A stretch of 64,000 bases of DNA, taken from NCBI RefSeq assembly GCF_900636535.1, contig NZ_LR134289.1:1984001-2048000 (forward strand), in the 5' to 3' direction. Numbering within the stretch: the first letter of the stretch is position 1; every line of letters starts with the position of its first letter. Origin of the DNA: Chryseobacterium gleum (GTDB lineage: Bacteria; Bacteroidota; Bacteroidia; Flavobacteriales; Weeksellaceae). Positions 51,513 through 59,938 of this stretch are shown here, in pieces. A model generated the notes under the pieces. It was not told the origin of the DNA. It worked only from the letters and a program-made list of their open reading frames with translations, and did no database searches. The position numbers and the translations under genes are program-made.

Positions 51513-52526
51513 ATGAAACATACCGTAAACAGCCAGTCTTCGGACCTGGCCGGCTTATATACTTTATCCCTCCGTATGGTCATCGGGTGGACTTATTTTT
51601 CAGCGTTCTGGCGCAGACTTATCCTGGAAAACAAACTTATTCCTGATGAAAAGGGATATGTCGGGGAAAAATTCAATCATTTTTTACCTAATGCACTTGG
51701 AATAAAACCTGTTATTGAGTATCTGGTTACCCATCCCGATGCATTACAGCGTTCCATGATGATTTTTACCATTATTGAAGCGATTGTAGGATTATTCATC
51801 ATTTTCGGATTATTTACCCGCCTGATGAGTATCGGTATCTTCAGCCTTGCTTTTGGAATTTTACTGGGTTCCGGCTGGCTGGGAACAACCTGTCTTGATG
51901 AATGGCAGATAGGTGTTCTGGGAATCGCGGGTGGATTTGCTCTGTTTCTTTCGGGAAGTGGTGCCTATTCACTGGACTATTATTTTATGAAAAACAACAA
52001 AAACTTTACTCAGAAAAAATGGTTTCAATGGCTGGGATCCGGAAGTTTACCCATCTCAAAACCTAAAGTTTTCGTATTGGCAGGATCGTTAACCATATTC
52101 GGACTAACCCTTTTTACCAATCAGTATTTCCATGGCGGCGTGTGGGGAACCTTTCACAATAAATCAGTAAAACCGAAGCTTGAAATTTCAAACATCTCCC
52201 ATAATTACTCAGATCTGAAATTTGAAGTATACAGAACTGAAGGTGCCGATGTATACGGCTCTTTTTTGATAGGCATTCATATTCTGGACAAAAAAGGAAA
52301 TATTTTAAAAGAGCTTGATCACAAAGAACTTGCCGGAATTCCTGAAAAGAATATTCAAAATCATTATGTTGCCAAAGTGAAACCAGGGAAACATAGTCTG
52401 GTAATTCCATTGGGGGCAAAAGCCGATGTGGCCCTGAATATTGACGATATTCTTCAAAAAAATGAAATTCATTCCTTAAAACTGATTGATATCAGCGGGA
52501 TTGAATGGATTGAGAGGATTGAATAG
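51513..52526 (+). CDS. Fusion of DoxD and DoxA (thiosulfate:quinone oxidoreductase subunits)
   Basis: The 337-residue protein starts with a DoxD-like membrane domain (about 12-160, four helices; LSLRMVIGWTYFSAFWRR, GLFIIFGLFTRLMSIG, LGTTCLDEWQIG). A linker helix (about 185-205) follows, then a DoxA-like beta domain (about 215-337, SDLKFEVYRTEGADVYGSFLIGIHILDKKG). In Acidianus the two subunits move electrons from thiosulfate to quinone. The fusion in one chain is a Bacteroidota variant. Thiosulfate use is not shown here and the chain may act on other thiols. Confidence 0.8.
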   Translation: MKHTVNSQSSDLAGLYTLSLRMVIGWTYFSAFWRRLILENKLIPDEKGYVGEKFNHFLPNALGIKPVIEYLVTHPDALQRSMMIFTIIEAIVGLFIIFGLFTRLMSIGIFSLAFGILLGSGWLGTTCLDEWQIGVLGIAGGFALFLSGSGAYSLDYYFMKNNKNFTQKKWFQWLGSGSLPISKPKVFVLAGSLTIFGLTLFTNQYFHGGVWGTFHNKSVKPKLEISNISHNYSDLKFEVYRTEGADVYGSFLIGIHILDKKGNILKELDHKELAGIPEKNIQNHYVAKVKPGKHSLVIPLGAKADVALNIDDILQKNEIHSLKLIDISGIEWIERIE

Positions 52527-52611
52527 GAGTTCGGGATTCGGGATTCGGGGTACGGGTTACGGGATGCCAGTTTTAGGTTTTGGTTGAAGCCGATTCTCAA
52601 TTTATAATAGT

Positions 52612-52645
52612 AGAAGCGGACTAAAGTCCGCTTCTATTGATATTT
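52612..52645. repeat. Dispersed GCGGAC-TAAA-GTCCGC-TTCTATTGATAT repeat, copy 3
   Basis: The hairpin AGAAGCGGAC-TAAA-GTCCGCTTCT (52612-52635) is followed by ATTGATATTTCAGG. It is in the 160-bp gap together with a GGGATTCGG tract (52529-52562). It keeps the TAAA loop and tail of the copy at 38926, with paired changes in the stem. Confidence 0.75.
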
Positions 52646-52686
52646 CAGGAATGTATTTTAATTTTCCAGTATTCAGTATTCCCATT

Positions 52687-53283
52687 CTATTTTTCCGAAA
52701 CTATGACATGATAACTGCAAGAGCTGTCCGGATCAAGTTTCAGGACTTTTATTTCAAGTAAAACATCCAGCCCCATAGTATCGCAAACTCCCTGTATGAA
52801 AGGTTTTATAACCGGCCATTTTAGCAGCCCTGCAATCTGCAGACTCTGGGTGATTTTATGATACCGGTCCACGCCTTTGATCAGCAGCTCACATTTATGG
52901 TCATTTAATTCTTTAAACTCAAAATTATATTCGGGACTGGATGTAAAGACTGCTCCTATCAATATTTTTGCAACAGCCGGAATCCCAGGCTGCAGATTGG
53001 ATTTTGTTTCAAGGTTCTTTAAAGCCATTCTTGACCCGAGATCATACATAAAAGTGCTGGAAAGCTCTTCTACCGCTTCTGCTCCATACAGTTTTCCTAC
53101 CTGTTTAAGCATTCCTCCATAGAAAGCTCCTGTAATATCAGACAGGCGCTGGGTAAGCTCTGTAAAAGTTCCGGGAAAGAAATCTGCAATAATCTGAGCC
53201 TGATTCATCTCAGGGAGATAAACATCATGTTTTCTGAAATCTGATAATGCCACGTACGTTTCCGGCAGCTGGATTTGATTCAT
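52687..53283 (-). CDS. Unknown soluble protein, 198 residues
   Basis: No signal peptide or membrane helix. The sequence has a folded alpha-beta look, with FPGTFTELTQRLSDITGAFYGGMLKQVGKLYG (helical), IGAVFTSSPEYNFEFKELNDHKCELLIKGVDRYHK (beta) and a C-terminal LLEIKVLKLDPDSSCSYHVIVSEK. The helical-then-beta plan resembles V4R/L-2-amino-thiazoline-type small-molecule domains, without clear motifs. It is a single gene downstream of the efflux operon on the same strand but separated by that operon's terminator side. Confidence 0.6.
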   Translation of the reverse strand: MNQIQLPETYVALSDFRKHDVYLPEMNQAQIIADFFPGTFTELTQRLSDITGAFYGGMLKQVGKLYGAEAVEELSSTFMYDLGSRMALKNLETKSNLQPGIPAVAKILIGAVFTSSPEYNFEFKELNDHKCELLIKGVDRYHKITQSLQIAGLLKWPVIKPFIQGVCDTMGLDVLLEIKVLKLDPDSSCSYHVIVSEK

Positions 53284-53447
53284 ATAATAAGTTATTAGTA
53301 TTTGAGATTGTAGTTGAAGTCTTAAAACTATGTAAAGCTAGAAAAAATAAATAAACTCTCCAACAAGTGATATTATTTTTATGTTACAAAATAAAAACAG
53401 AAAGTTATTGTCTCCTACTATTTTACGTAAGAAAATAACATAAAAAA

Positions 53448-53474
53448 AACCTTCGAAAATTTCGAAGGTTTTGA
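53448..53474 (-). terminator. Terminator of the efflux operon
   Basis: AAAACCTTCGAA pairs with TTCGAAGGTTTT around a 3-5 base centre, with a minus-strand T run (A8 at 53443-53450). It sits 9 bp past the emrB stop. Confidence 0.85.
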
Positions 53475-53482
53475 TTTAAAAT

Positions 53483-55060
53483 TTAGTGCATGGCTTCACT
53501 CAAATCTATTTTTTCTTTGCTCTTTCTTTCTTTTATGAATAGGATAAACGGAATACATATCAGGAATATGACCCCGAGATAAAGAAATACGTCCATGTAG
53601 GAAAGAACGGTTGCCTGTTTGGTTACGGACAGATCCAGCATTTTGTAAGCGGCATTCATTGCAGCATCAGGTGTCATTCCTTTTGCAATAAAGTTTGCTT
53701 TCAGGGCAGCCAGCCTTTGCTGAACATCAAAACTGTTCTCATCCAGATGGGAAATTAAGTTATTTCTGTATTTCTGGCCTGCATTGGCAATAAAGGTTGT
53801 AATTGCTGCAATCCCGAAAGATCCTCCCAGCTGTCTCATCATTCCGGTAAAAGCGGCACCCTGACCAATCTCCTGTCCTTTCAGCGTACTTAATGACAAA
53901 GAGGTAATCGGAATAAACAGCAGTCCCAGTCCTGCTCCTCTCACAATCAGCATCCAGAAGAAAGCATCTTTGCTGGTGTCCGGTGTCAGGATTTTATATC
54001 CCCAGAAGCTATAGATAAAGAAAATGAACAATCCCAGAGAAACCAAAATCTGCTGTTTTGCTCCTTTCGTCAGTAATCTTCCGATGATAGGCATCATGAA
54101 AGCAGTTGTTAAAGCCGCCGGAATCATTAAGGCTCCTGACTGAAGCGCCGTCCAGCCCAGGATACTCTGTGTATAAAGCGGAACGATGAATGTTGACCCA
54201 TAGAGCCCAAATCCTAATACAAACGACATCACCGTTCCGATTCTTAAGTTTCCATTTTTCAATACCCGGAGTTCTACAATCGGATATTTGAAGGTGAGCT
54301 CCCTCCAGAGGAATAGTATAAATCCTAATATTGCAGCTACTGTAAAGGCCACGATCATTCCGCTTTCAAACCAATCTTCTTCATGTCCTCTTTCCAGAAT
54401 GAACTGTAATGAACCTACTGTTACAGCCAATAAACCAATACCGATCCAGTCGACATCTGAAACTTTACGCTTTTCAGCATATTTCGGACTTCTCACGAAC
54501 TGCAGCGTCATTAAAGTGGCTGCAATCCCGATCGGAATATTAATATAAAATATATACGGCCAGCTGTAATTATCAACAATATATCCTCCAAGTGGCGGAC
54601 CTAATGTAGGGCCAATAATTACTCCCAGACCATAGATAGCCTGAGCCATACTTCTCTTTTCAATCGGATAAGATTCCGTAATGATCGTCTGTGAGGTTAC
54701 CAGTAGGGCTCCTCCTCCGATCCCCTGCATCAATCTGAAGAAAACAAGTTCCCAGATATTGGTGGCATTCCCACATAAAAATGAAAATACCGTAAATATG
54801 ATGATGGATGCCGCAAAGTAATTCCTACGTCCGAACTGCTGTGAGAGCCAACTTGTCATGGGAACAATAATAACGTTCCCGATAGCATAGGCTGTAATCA
54901 CCCAACCCACTTCTGAAAGCGTAGCTCCAAGATTCCCCTTCATTTCATTCAAGGCAACATTAACAATCGTGGAGTCTACAATTTCAAGAAGGGCACAAAG
55001 GATAGCAGTAATCGTAATGATCACTCTCCGCGCTCCATATTCTACTAATGAATCTTGCAT
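53483..55060 (-). CDS. DHA2-family MFS multidrug transporter (EmrB-like)
   Basis: The 525-residue protein has the 14-helix plan of DHA2 drug/proton antiporters. Motif A is GRRNYF after SQQFGR (loop 2-3), motif C-like GPTLGPPLGGYI is near 165, and DSTIVNVALNEM is in helix 1. It should export drugs in exchange for protons, working with the EmrA-like adaptor and TolC-like channel in the same operon. It is the last gene, with the terminator just after. A 140-bp gap separates it from emrA. Confidence 0.9.
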   Translation of the reverse strand: MQDSLVEYGARRVIITITAILCALLEIVDSTIVNVALNEMKGNLGATLSEVGWVITAYAIGNVIIVPMTSWLSQQFGRRNYFAASIIIFTVFSFLCGNATNIWELVFFRLMQGIGGGALLVTSQTIITESYPIEKRSMAQAIYGLGVIIGPTLGPPLGGYIVDNYSWPYIFYINIPIGIAATLMTLQFVRSPKYAEKRKVSDVDWIGIGLLAVTVGSLQFILERGHEEDWFESGMIVAFTVAAILGFILFLWRELTFKYPIVELRVLKNGNLRIGTVMSFVLGFGLYGSTFIVPLYTQSILGWTALQSGALMIPAALTTAFMMPIIGRLLTKGAKQQILVSLGLFIFFIYSFWGYKILTPDTSKDAFFWMLIVRGAGLGLLFIPITSLSLSTLKGQEIGQGAAFTGMMRQLGGSFGIAAITTFIANAGQKYRNNLISHLDENSFDVQQRLAALKANFIAKGMTPDAAMNAAYKMLDLSVTKQATVLSYMDVFLYLGVIFLICIPFILFIKERKSKEKIDLSEAMH

Positions 55061-55088
55061 AAGTTTTTTTCGATGTGAAAAATCAATG

Positions 55089-55120
55089 GTGAATTTTGCT
55101 TCGCAAGTGAATGGTGAATT
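55089..55120. repeat. Dispersed intergenic repeat, TTTTGCTTCGCAAG family (copy 3)
   Basis: GTGAATTTTGCTTCGCAAGTGAATGGTGAATT lies in the gap between emrA and emrB within the operon. It has the same core as the copies in the urease region (27630, 28701). Confidence 0.6.
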
Positions 55121-55200
55121 GTAAAGCCTACCGTTTTAATTGACAGCAAAGCTGATTCACTATTGACAACGAAGTTCATTGACTTTTAACAATTTAAATG

Positions 55201-56304
55201 TTATTTCAAAGCAACTTCTGCCTTTACGTTCATTCCTGTTCTCAATCTTTTTGCAATATTCTTGTCAAGATTCACAAAGTCAATTTTTACAGGAAGTCTC
55301 TGAACTACTTTTACGAAGTTACCACTCGCATTATCCGGAGGAAGAATAGAGAAAGTAGCTCCTGTAGCCGGAGAGAATGAGCTTACCACTCCCTCAAATT
55401 CCTGGTCAGGGAAAGCATCAATCTCAATTTTTACTTTCTGGCCTTCTACCATTTTATCAACCTGTGTTTCCTTAAAGTTGGCCACTACCCATTTCTGGTC
55501 GTTTTTCACCAAGGCAAACAGTTGTGATCCTGCCTGCAGGTACTGACCTGCCTGTGTTGGTACTTTTCCTACATATCCGTCTTCCGGTGCCAGGATTACT
55601 GTATATGACAAGTTCAGTCTTGCATTTTCTACATCTACTTCTCTTTGTTTAGCCACTGATCCTGCAACACTGATCTGTTGAGAGCTTGCCGCCGTCTGAG
55701 AAGAAGCGATATGAGTCTGCTGAGCGATTTGATTTCTCTGGTCAACCAATACCTGCAGCTGTTTGTCTGCAGATTGTTTTGCAGCAAGTGCCTGCTCATA
55801 CTGTTGTTCTGTGATAGAATGGTCTTTTACAAGATTGGCATATCTTTTCAGATCCTGTGATGTTTTCCATACATTTACTTTTGCCGCTTCTATCTGAGCG
55901 TTAGCAGTGATTACTGCCGCCTCTGAAGAACCGATATTTTTCGAAGTTGCCGTTGTAGCAGCTTCAGCATTGGAAATATTACTTTTCGCTGTAGATAATG
56001 CTGCCTGAGCCTGCTCAAGAGCCATTTTCTGATCTCTGTTATCCAAAATCACCAAAGTATCTCCTTTCTTCACAAACTGGTTGTCTTTTACTTTTACTTC
56101 AGCTACATATCCGGAGATTTTAGAAATTACCGGTGCCATATTGGAAGCAATCTGAGCATCGTCAGTTTCTTCATGATACTGTCCGTAAGTATAAGCTCTG
56201 TAACCGTAGATTCCTCCTCCGATTACTACTGCCGCTAAAATGATAGGAAAAACTAAACTTTTTTTCTTTTTAGGTTCAGCTGCCTGTGTATTATTATTTT
56301 CCAT
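55201..56304 (-). CDS. HlyD/EmrA-family membrane-fusion protein
   Basis: The 367-residue periplasmic adaptor has a cytoplasmic basic start (PKKKKS), one transmembrane helix (about 15-33), a lipoyl half (ISGYVAEVKVKDNQFVKKGDTLVILD), a long coiled coil (about 90-200) and the second lipoyl and barrel part (YVGKVPTQAGQYLQ, VVANFKETQVDKM). It bridges the EmrB-like pump and the TolC-like channel. It is 17 bp downstream of the tolC-like gene. Confidence 0.9.
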   Translation of the reverse strand: MENNNTQAAEPKKKKSLVFPIILAAVVIGGGIYGYRAYTYGQYHEETDDAQIASNMAPVISKISGYVAEVKVKDNQFVKKGDTLVILDNRDQKMALEQAQAALSTAKSNISNAEAATTATSKNIGSSEAAVITANAQIEAAKVNVWKTSQDLKRYANLVKDHSITEQQYEQALAAKQSADKQLQVLVDQRNQIAQQTHIASSQTAASSQQISVAGSVAKQREVDVENARLNLSYTVILAPEDGYVGKVPTQAGQYLQAGSQLFALVKNDQKWVVANFKETQVDKMVEGQKVKIEIDAFPDQEFEGVVSSFSPATGATFSILPPDNASGNFVKVVQRLPVKIDFVNLDKNIAKRLRTGMNVKAEVALK

Positions 56305-56320
56305 TTTGGTTTCGATCTGA

Positions 56321-57634
56321 TTATTTAATTGTTAAAGTTCCTGTTGTCTGTAATAGTTTTCTGTATGCCAGTGCAGCATCTGCCTTAGCATTGATTACGC
56401 CAACGTTGGCTGCAATCTGAGCTGCGTCTGCATCCAGCAATTCAGTCATGGTTGCAAGACCGTTGTCGTATTTATTTTTTGTAATTCTGTAATTTTCATT
56501 AGCCTGCTCAGCAGATTTTTCAAAAACAGCAATTCTCTTTTTGGAATAGTCGGTGTTCTGGTATTCTCTGTTGACATCAAGCTTAATGTTATCATTCAGT
56601 AATTCATCGGTAGCCGCAAGTTGCTTTTCTCTGGCCTGTGACTGTCTTAAAGAAGAATTTTCTTTCCAAAGGTTGGATAAGTTGTATGATACCCCGATTC
56701 CTACGTTGATTGCATTATATACGGTAAGAAACTTAGGAATATCTGCAGCTACATAGCCTCCGGTGAATGCAATGGAAGGAAGGTTTTCTGCTTTTGCAGC
56801 TTTTGTTCCCAATTCTGCTGCTTTTCTCTGTTGTGCAAGAGCCTGCAAATCTTTACGGTTTTCTCTGGCTTCATTAACATAAAAATCAACAGGCTTCACA
56901 TCTGATCCTTCTTCAATATAATTTTCATCTACTTCAAGTACCGTTGTTTCAGGAAGACCTAGCAGAAGATCCATATTGATATTGGCAATATTGTAATTAT
57001 TTTTTGCCTCCAAAAGCTGAAGTTCAATATTTGAAGTCTGAAGGTTGGCTTTTAATCTGTCATTTCTCGCGATCAAACCATTATTTTCCATTTTCAGGAA
57101 AGTTTCATCTCTTTTCTGGGAAGCTGCAAGATTTTCTTCAAAAACTTTAATAGACTGGTTTGCCTTAAATAAGTTGTTATAGGCCTGAGCTACATTATAA
57201 GCAATAGCAATCTTGTCATTCTCAGTGCTCAGCTTGGAAGCTTCTACCAGATATTTAGCCGACTGAATCCCATATTTGATTCTTCCTCCGCTATAGATTG
57301 GAACACTAAGATTTGCTGAGCCATAAGCTACCTGATGTACCTCGGGACCTCCTGCCCCTGAAACACCCGGAAGTTTGATATCCACATTCGGTTTAATCGG
57401 AAGGTACATATAGCTACCTGACACTTTTAATTCCGGTAGTTGTCTGTTTTTAGCCTCCAGAAGATCAGCTGTAGCCTCTTCGATCTTGGCTGCATCGATC
57501 TTGAGATTCTTGCTGTTCTGGATTCCCAGCTGCACAGCTTCGTCAAGAGAAAGTGTCTTTTTCTCCTGAGCATTTGCATGGGCTATTCCTACGAATAGTG
57601 ATAATGCAATCACTGAGTTATTTATTCTCTTCAT
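56321..57634 (-). CDS. TolC-family outer-membrane efflux protein
   Basis: The 437-residue protein has a signal peptide (to AHANAQ), two outer-membrane efflux repeats with long helices (about 35-430; LSLDEAVQLGIQNSKNLK at the start) and the usual ALxxLLxATG-like end (YRKLLQTTGTLTIK). It forms a trimeric channel-tunnel through the outer membrane and periplasm. Its 5' end overlaps the tetR gene by 17 bp, so it is the first structural gene of the operon. Confidence 0.9.
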   Translation of the reverse strand: MKRINNSVIALSLFVGIAHANAQEKKTLSLDEAVQLGIQNSKNLKIDAAKIEEATADLLEAKNRQLPELKVSGSYMYLPIKPNVDIKLPGVSGAGGPEVHQVAYGSANLSVPIYSGGRIKYGIQSAKYLVEASKLSTENDKIAIAYNVAQAYNNLFKANQSIKVFEENLAASQKRDETFLKMENNGLIARNDRLKANLQTSNIELQLLEAKNNYNIANINMDLLLGLPETTVLEVDENYIEEGSDVKPVDFYVNEARENRKDLQALAQQRKAAELGTKAAKAENLPSIAFTGGYVAADIPKFLTVYNAINVGIGVSYNLSNLWKENSSLRQSQAREKQLAATDELLNDNIKLDVNREYQNTDYSKKRIAVFEKSAEQANENYRITKNKYDNGLATMTELLDADAAQIAANVGVINAKADAALAYRKLLQTTGTLTIK

Positions 57635-58256
57635 AACCTAAAAGGTCTTTTAGTAAATATTTAATATGTTTATTAAGTTCTGTATAGTATTTTTCGTCAA
57701 AAGCTTCCTCATCTTCTGTTTCATTCAGGAATTCTTTATACATTTCTTTTGCATTGAATGCATAAAATAAAGTTCCGCTTACGGTGGAATGAAGGAGATA
57801 GATAGGTGGTTTCTTGGTGAAAATTCCATTTTTAAGACCGCTTTCCAATATCTGTGAATACATGGAAAGGAATCCCATTTTGGTCTGTTTCAAAAATTCT
57901 ACAATCTGAGGATTCTTGGTATGCAGCTGCTCTCTCTGCATAATCCTGTAAAAGCATTTTTGAGTCCGGATCTTATTAGAAAACTGATCAATTACTCTTT
58001 CAATTTTCTGCCATTCGTTGATATCAGTTCTTCCCAAAAGATCTTTCGAAAAAAACTGACCTTCATTCATTCTGTATTCTACTAATTTCTCATAAAGTTT
58101 TTCCTTAGAGCCAAAATAATATGAGATCATAGAGATATTTACATTAGCAGCCTTTGCAATTTCGCGGGTAGAGGTTCCTTCGAATCCTTTCTCAGCAAAG
58201 AGCTCTTCGGCGGCAAATAATATATTCTCTTCTTTTGAAATCATGTTGGTATTCAT
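57618..58256 (-). CDS. TetR/AcrR-family repressor of the efflux operon
   Basis: The 212-residue protein has the TetR helix-turn-helix at its N-terminus (about 5-55: FAEKGFEGTSTREIAKAANVNISMISYYFGSKE, with key TSTREIAKAANV and YYFGSKE). Its ligand-binding domain is all-helical (about 60-205, DUF-like C-terminal region of CerR/YbiH type). It overlaps the tolC-like gene by 17 bp, so the whole operon likely shares one promoter and the protein controls its own synthesis. A second in-frame ATG at 58244 would give a longer leader (about 17 nt) and could be the true start. Confidence 0.9.
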   Translation of the reverse strand: MNTNMISKEENILFAAEELFAEKGFEGTSTREIAKAANVNISMISYYFGSKEKLYEKLVEYRMNEGQFFSKDLLGRTDINEWQKIERVIDQFSNKIRTQKCFYRIMQREQLHTKNPQIVEFLKQTKMGFLSMYSQILESGLKNGIFTKKPPIYLLHSTVSGTLFYAFNAKEMYKEFLNETEDEEAFDEKYYTELNKHIKYLLKDLLGYEENK

Positions 58257-58267
58257 TTTTCAGGGCG

Positions 58268-58307
58268 CAAATTTACATAAGTTTTTATTCAAATCAAACG
58301 ATTGATT
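58268..58307 (-). promoter_or_regulatory. Consensus promoter with TetR-type inverted repeat
   Basis: On the minus strand TTTG (58298-58295), a 19-bp spacer and TAAATTTG (58275-58268) form a perfect Bacteroidota promoter. The inverted repeat AATCAA-ACGA-TTGATT (58292-58307) covers the -33 box. A repressor bound there would exclude the sigma factor. The rest of 58257-58546 is AT-rich with no other element seen. Confidence 0.75.
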
Positions 58308-58546
58308 GATTTTTTAATATAGATTTAATTTATTGCAAAGAAAAGACGGTTTCTATAATAGATGCTAAAACCGAAGAAAAGACTGTTTTTAATGAAAAAC
58401 AACTTAAAAAAGAGTTCATATTTATTTAATAGTAATGAAAATTTCTAATAACAGTATTTGAATTTTCTGAATACTTAACATTAAATAATAGATAAAAAAA
58501 GAAGAAAACTAAAAGTAATATGATAACTGATTGTATTTTAAAATAA

Positions 58547-58572
58547 AAACTCCGGCTAAAGCCAGAGTTTGT
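58547..58572 (-). terminator. Hairpin after holB
   Basis: AAACTCCGGCT pairs with AGCCAGAGTTT (one mismatch) around a short AA loop. On the minus strand the T content follows (TTTTTATTTT). It ends just at the holB stop (58573). Confidence 0.65.
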
Positions 58573-59691
58573 TTATGCGCTTTTATGAATATATCTTGAT
58601 AATTTTATTCCAAGATCCGTCCAGACAATTTTAGGATTTCCGTTTCTTGTCAGGTGAAGATCGGCTGTATTGATTTCCTCCAGGATGCTTTCAATATTGG
58701 CTCCACTTATAAATTTTGAAAACCCTGCCCAATTGAACCCATTCGCATTGATTTTTTTATAGACAAGATCTTCGGACTGATAATTCTGAAGCAATGCTAA
58801 TCTGAATATTTCAGAACAATAATTCAGGAAGTTTTTCTGCTTTTCCCTGTTCCAACCTGCAATTTCTCTTGCCCAGAAAATAATGCTTCTGAGATACTCG
58901 GGTTTCTTTTTTACCATAAATGCATCTCTTACCCATTGCACAAAGAGCTTTTCGAACTCATTGGACTTGTCACCTGAGTTCAGCAATTTTATGGCTTCAT
59001 TAAGGTCTCCCTGTGCCTCATGAACAATTTCTCTTACTTTCTCATCCGAAACAGAAAAATTCTTTTTGAGATAGTTTTCAATATCTTCATCATGAATTCT
59101 GGGAATTTCTACAATCTGTGTTCTGGAAAGGATGGTAGGGAGGATGTCATTGGTACTTTCGGCAGTAAGAAGAATCACCGTTTTTGCCGGCGGCTCTTCC
59201 AGAAATTTTAAAAACTTATTCGAGGCGGCCACATTCATTTTATCTGCTCTCCAGACAATAAGTATTTTGGTTCCTCCCTCAAAACTTTTTAAAGAAAATT
59301 TCTGATTCTGATCATCAATTTCATCTGCAGAAATAAATAGCTGCTTATTTTCCGACTCCAAAAAGGCAGTCCAGTCATCATAGCTGGCATAAGGAGAAGA
59401 CAGAATCATTTCTCTGAATTCATCAAATTTATTCTTACTTAATGAGTTCTTATTATCCGTAAAAACCGGAAAGCTGAAGTGCAGATCCAGATGATTGAGA
59501 TGCTCTACTTTTGCAGCAGCATGTTCATTTTCCTGGCTGAAGATTTCTCTTGCATAAGCCAGTACCATGGGCAGTATTCCGTATCCCTCCTTTCCTACAA
59601 AAAGTTGGGCATGGCTCACTCTGTTTTCAGCAATGCTTTCTCTAAGAAGTTTTTTCAGATTCGTCTGTCCGGCGATATTCTCCCAATTCAT
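58573..59691 (-). CDS. holB: DNA polymerase III delta-prime subunit
   Basis: The 372-residue protein is the clamp-loader delta-prime subunit. Its N-terminal AAA+ fold starts MNWENIAGQTNLKKLLRE, and its P-loop is degenerate (VGKEGYGILPM, no GKT), as expected for this non-hydrolysing subunit. The SRC-like segment appears as LSRTQIVEIP, and the sensor region as KFLKFLEEPPAKTVILLT. The LEEPP motif is diagnostic. The C-terminal half is helical. Confidence 0.9.
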   Translation of the reverse strand: MNWENIAGQTNLKKLLRESIAENRVSHAQLFVGKEGYGILPMVLAYAREIFSQENEHAAAKVEHLNHLDLHFSFPVFTDNKNSLSKNKFDEFREMILSSPYASYDDWTAFLESENKQLFISADEIDDQNQKFSLKSFEGGTKILIVWRADKMNVAASNKFLKFLEEPPAKTVILLTAESTNDILPTILSRTQIVEIPRIHDEDIENYLKKNFSVSDEKVREIVHEAQGDLNEAIKLLNSGDKSNEFEKLFVQWVRDAFMVKKKPEYLRSIIFWAREIAGWNREKQKNFLNYCSEIFRLALLQNYQSEDLVYKKINANGFNWAGFSKFISGANIESILEEINTADLHLTRNGNPKIVWTDLGIKLSRYIHKSA

Positions 59692-59938
59692 GTTTCAAAG
59701 ATAAAAAATCTTATTTCAATTCATAAAATTAAGTCTCTTTAATCTATAAAATAAAGAGTGAATCTGATAAAGAAATCTCTTTTTTCCGAATAATTTTTTT
59801 ATATAAAGAATTGCTATGTATATGCGTGAAAATTTGCATTTTTCTTCTGAAGAAAGGCCCTTAACAAACTTTAACCACATATAATTTTTACAATTCATTA
59901 ATATTTAAGATATTTGCGCATTGTTTTAAAAATAAAGA

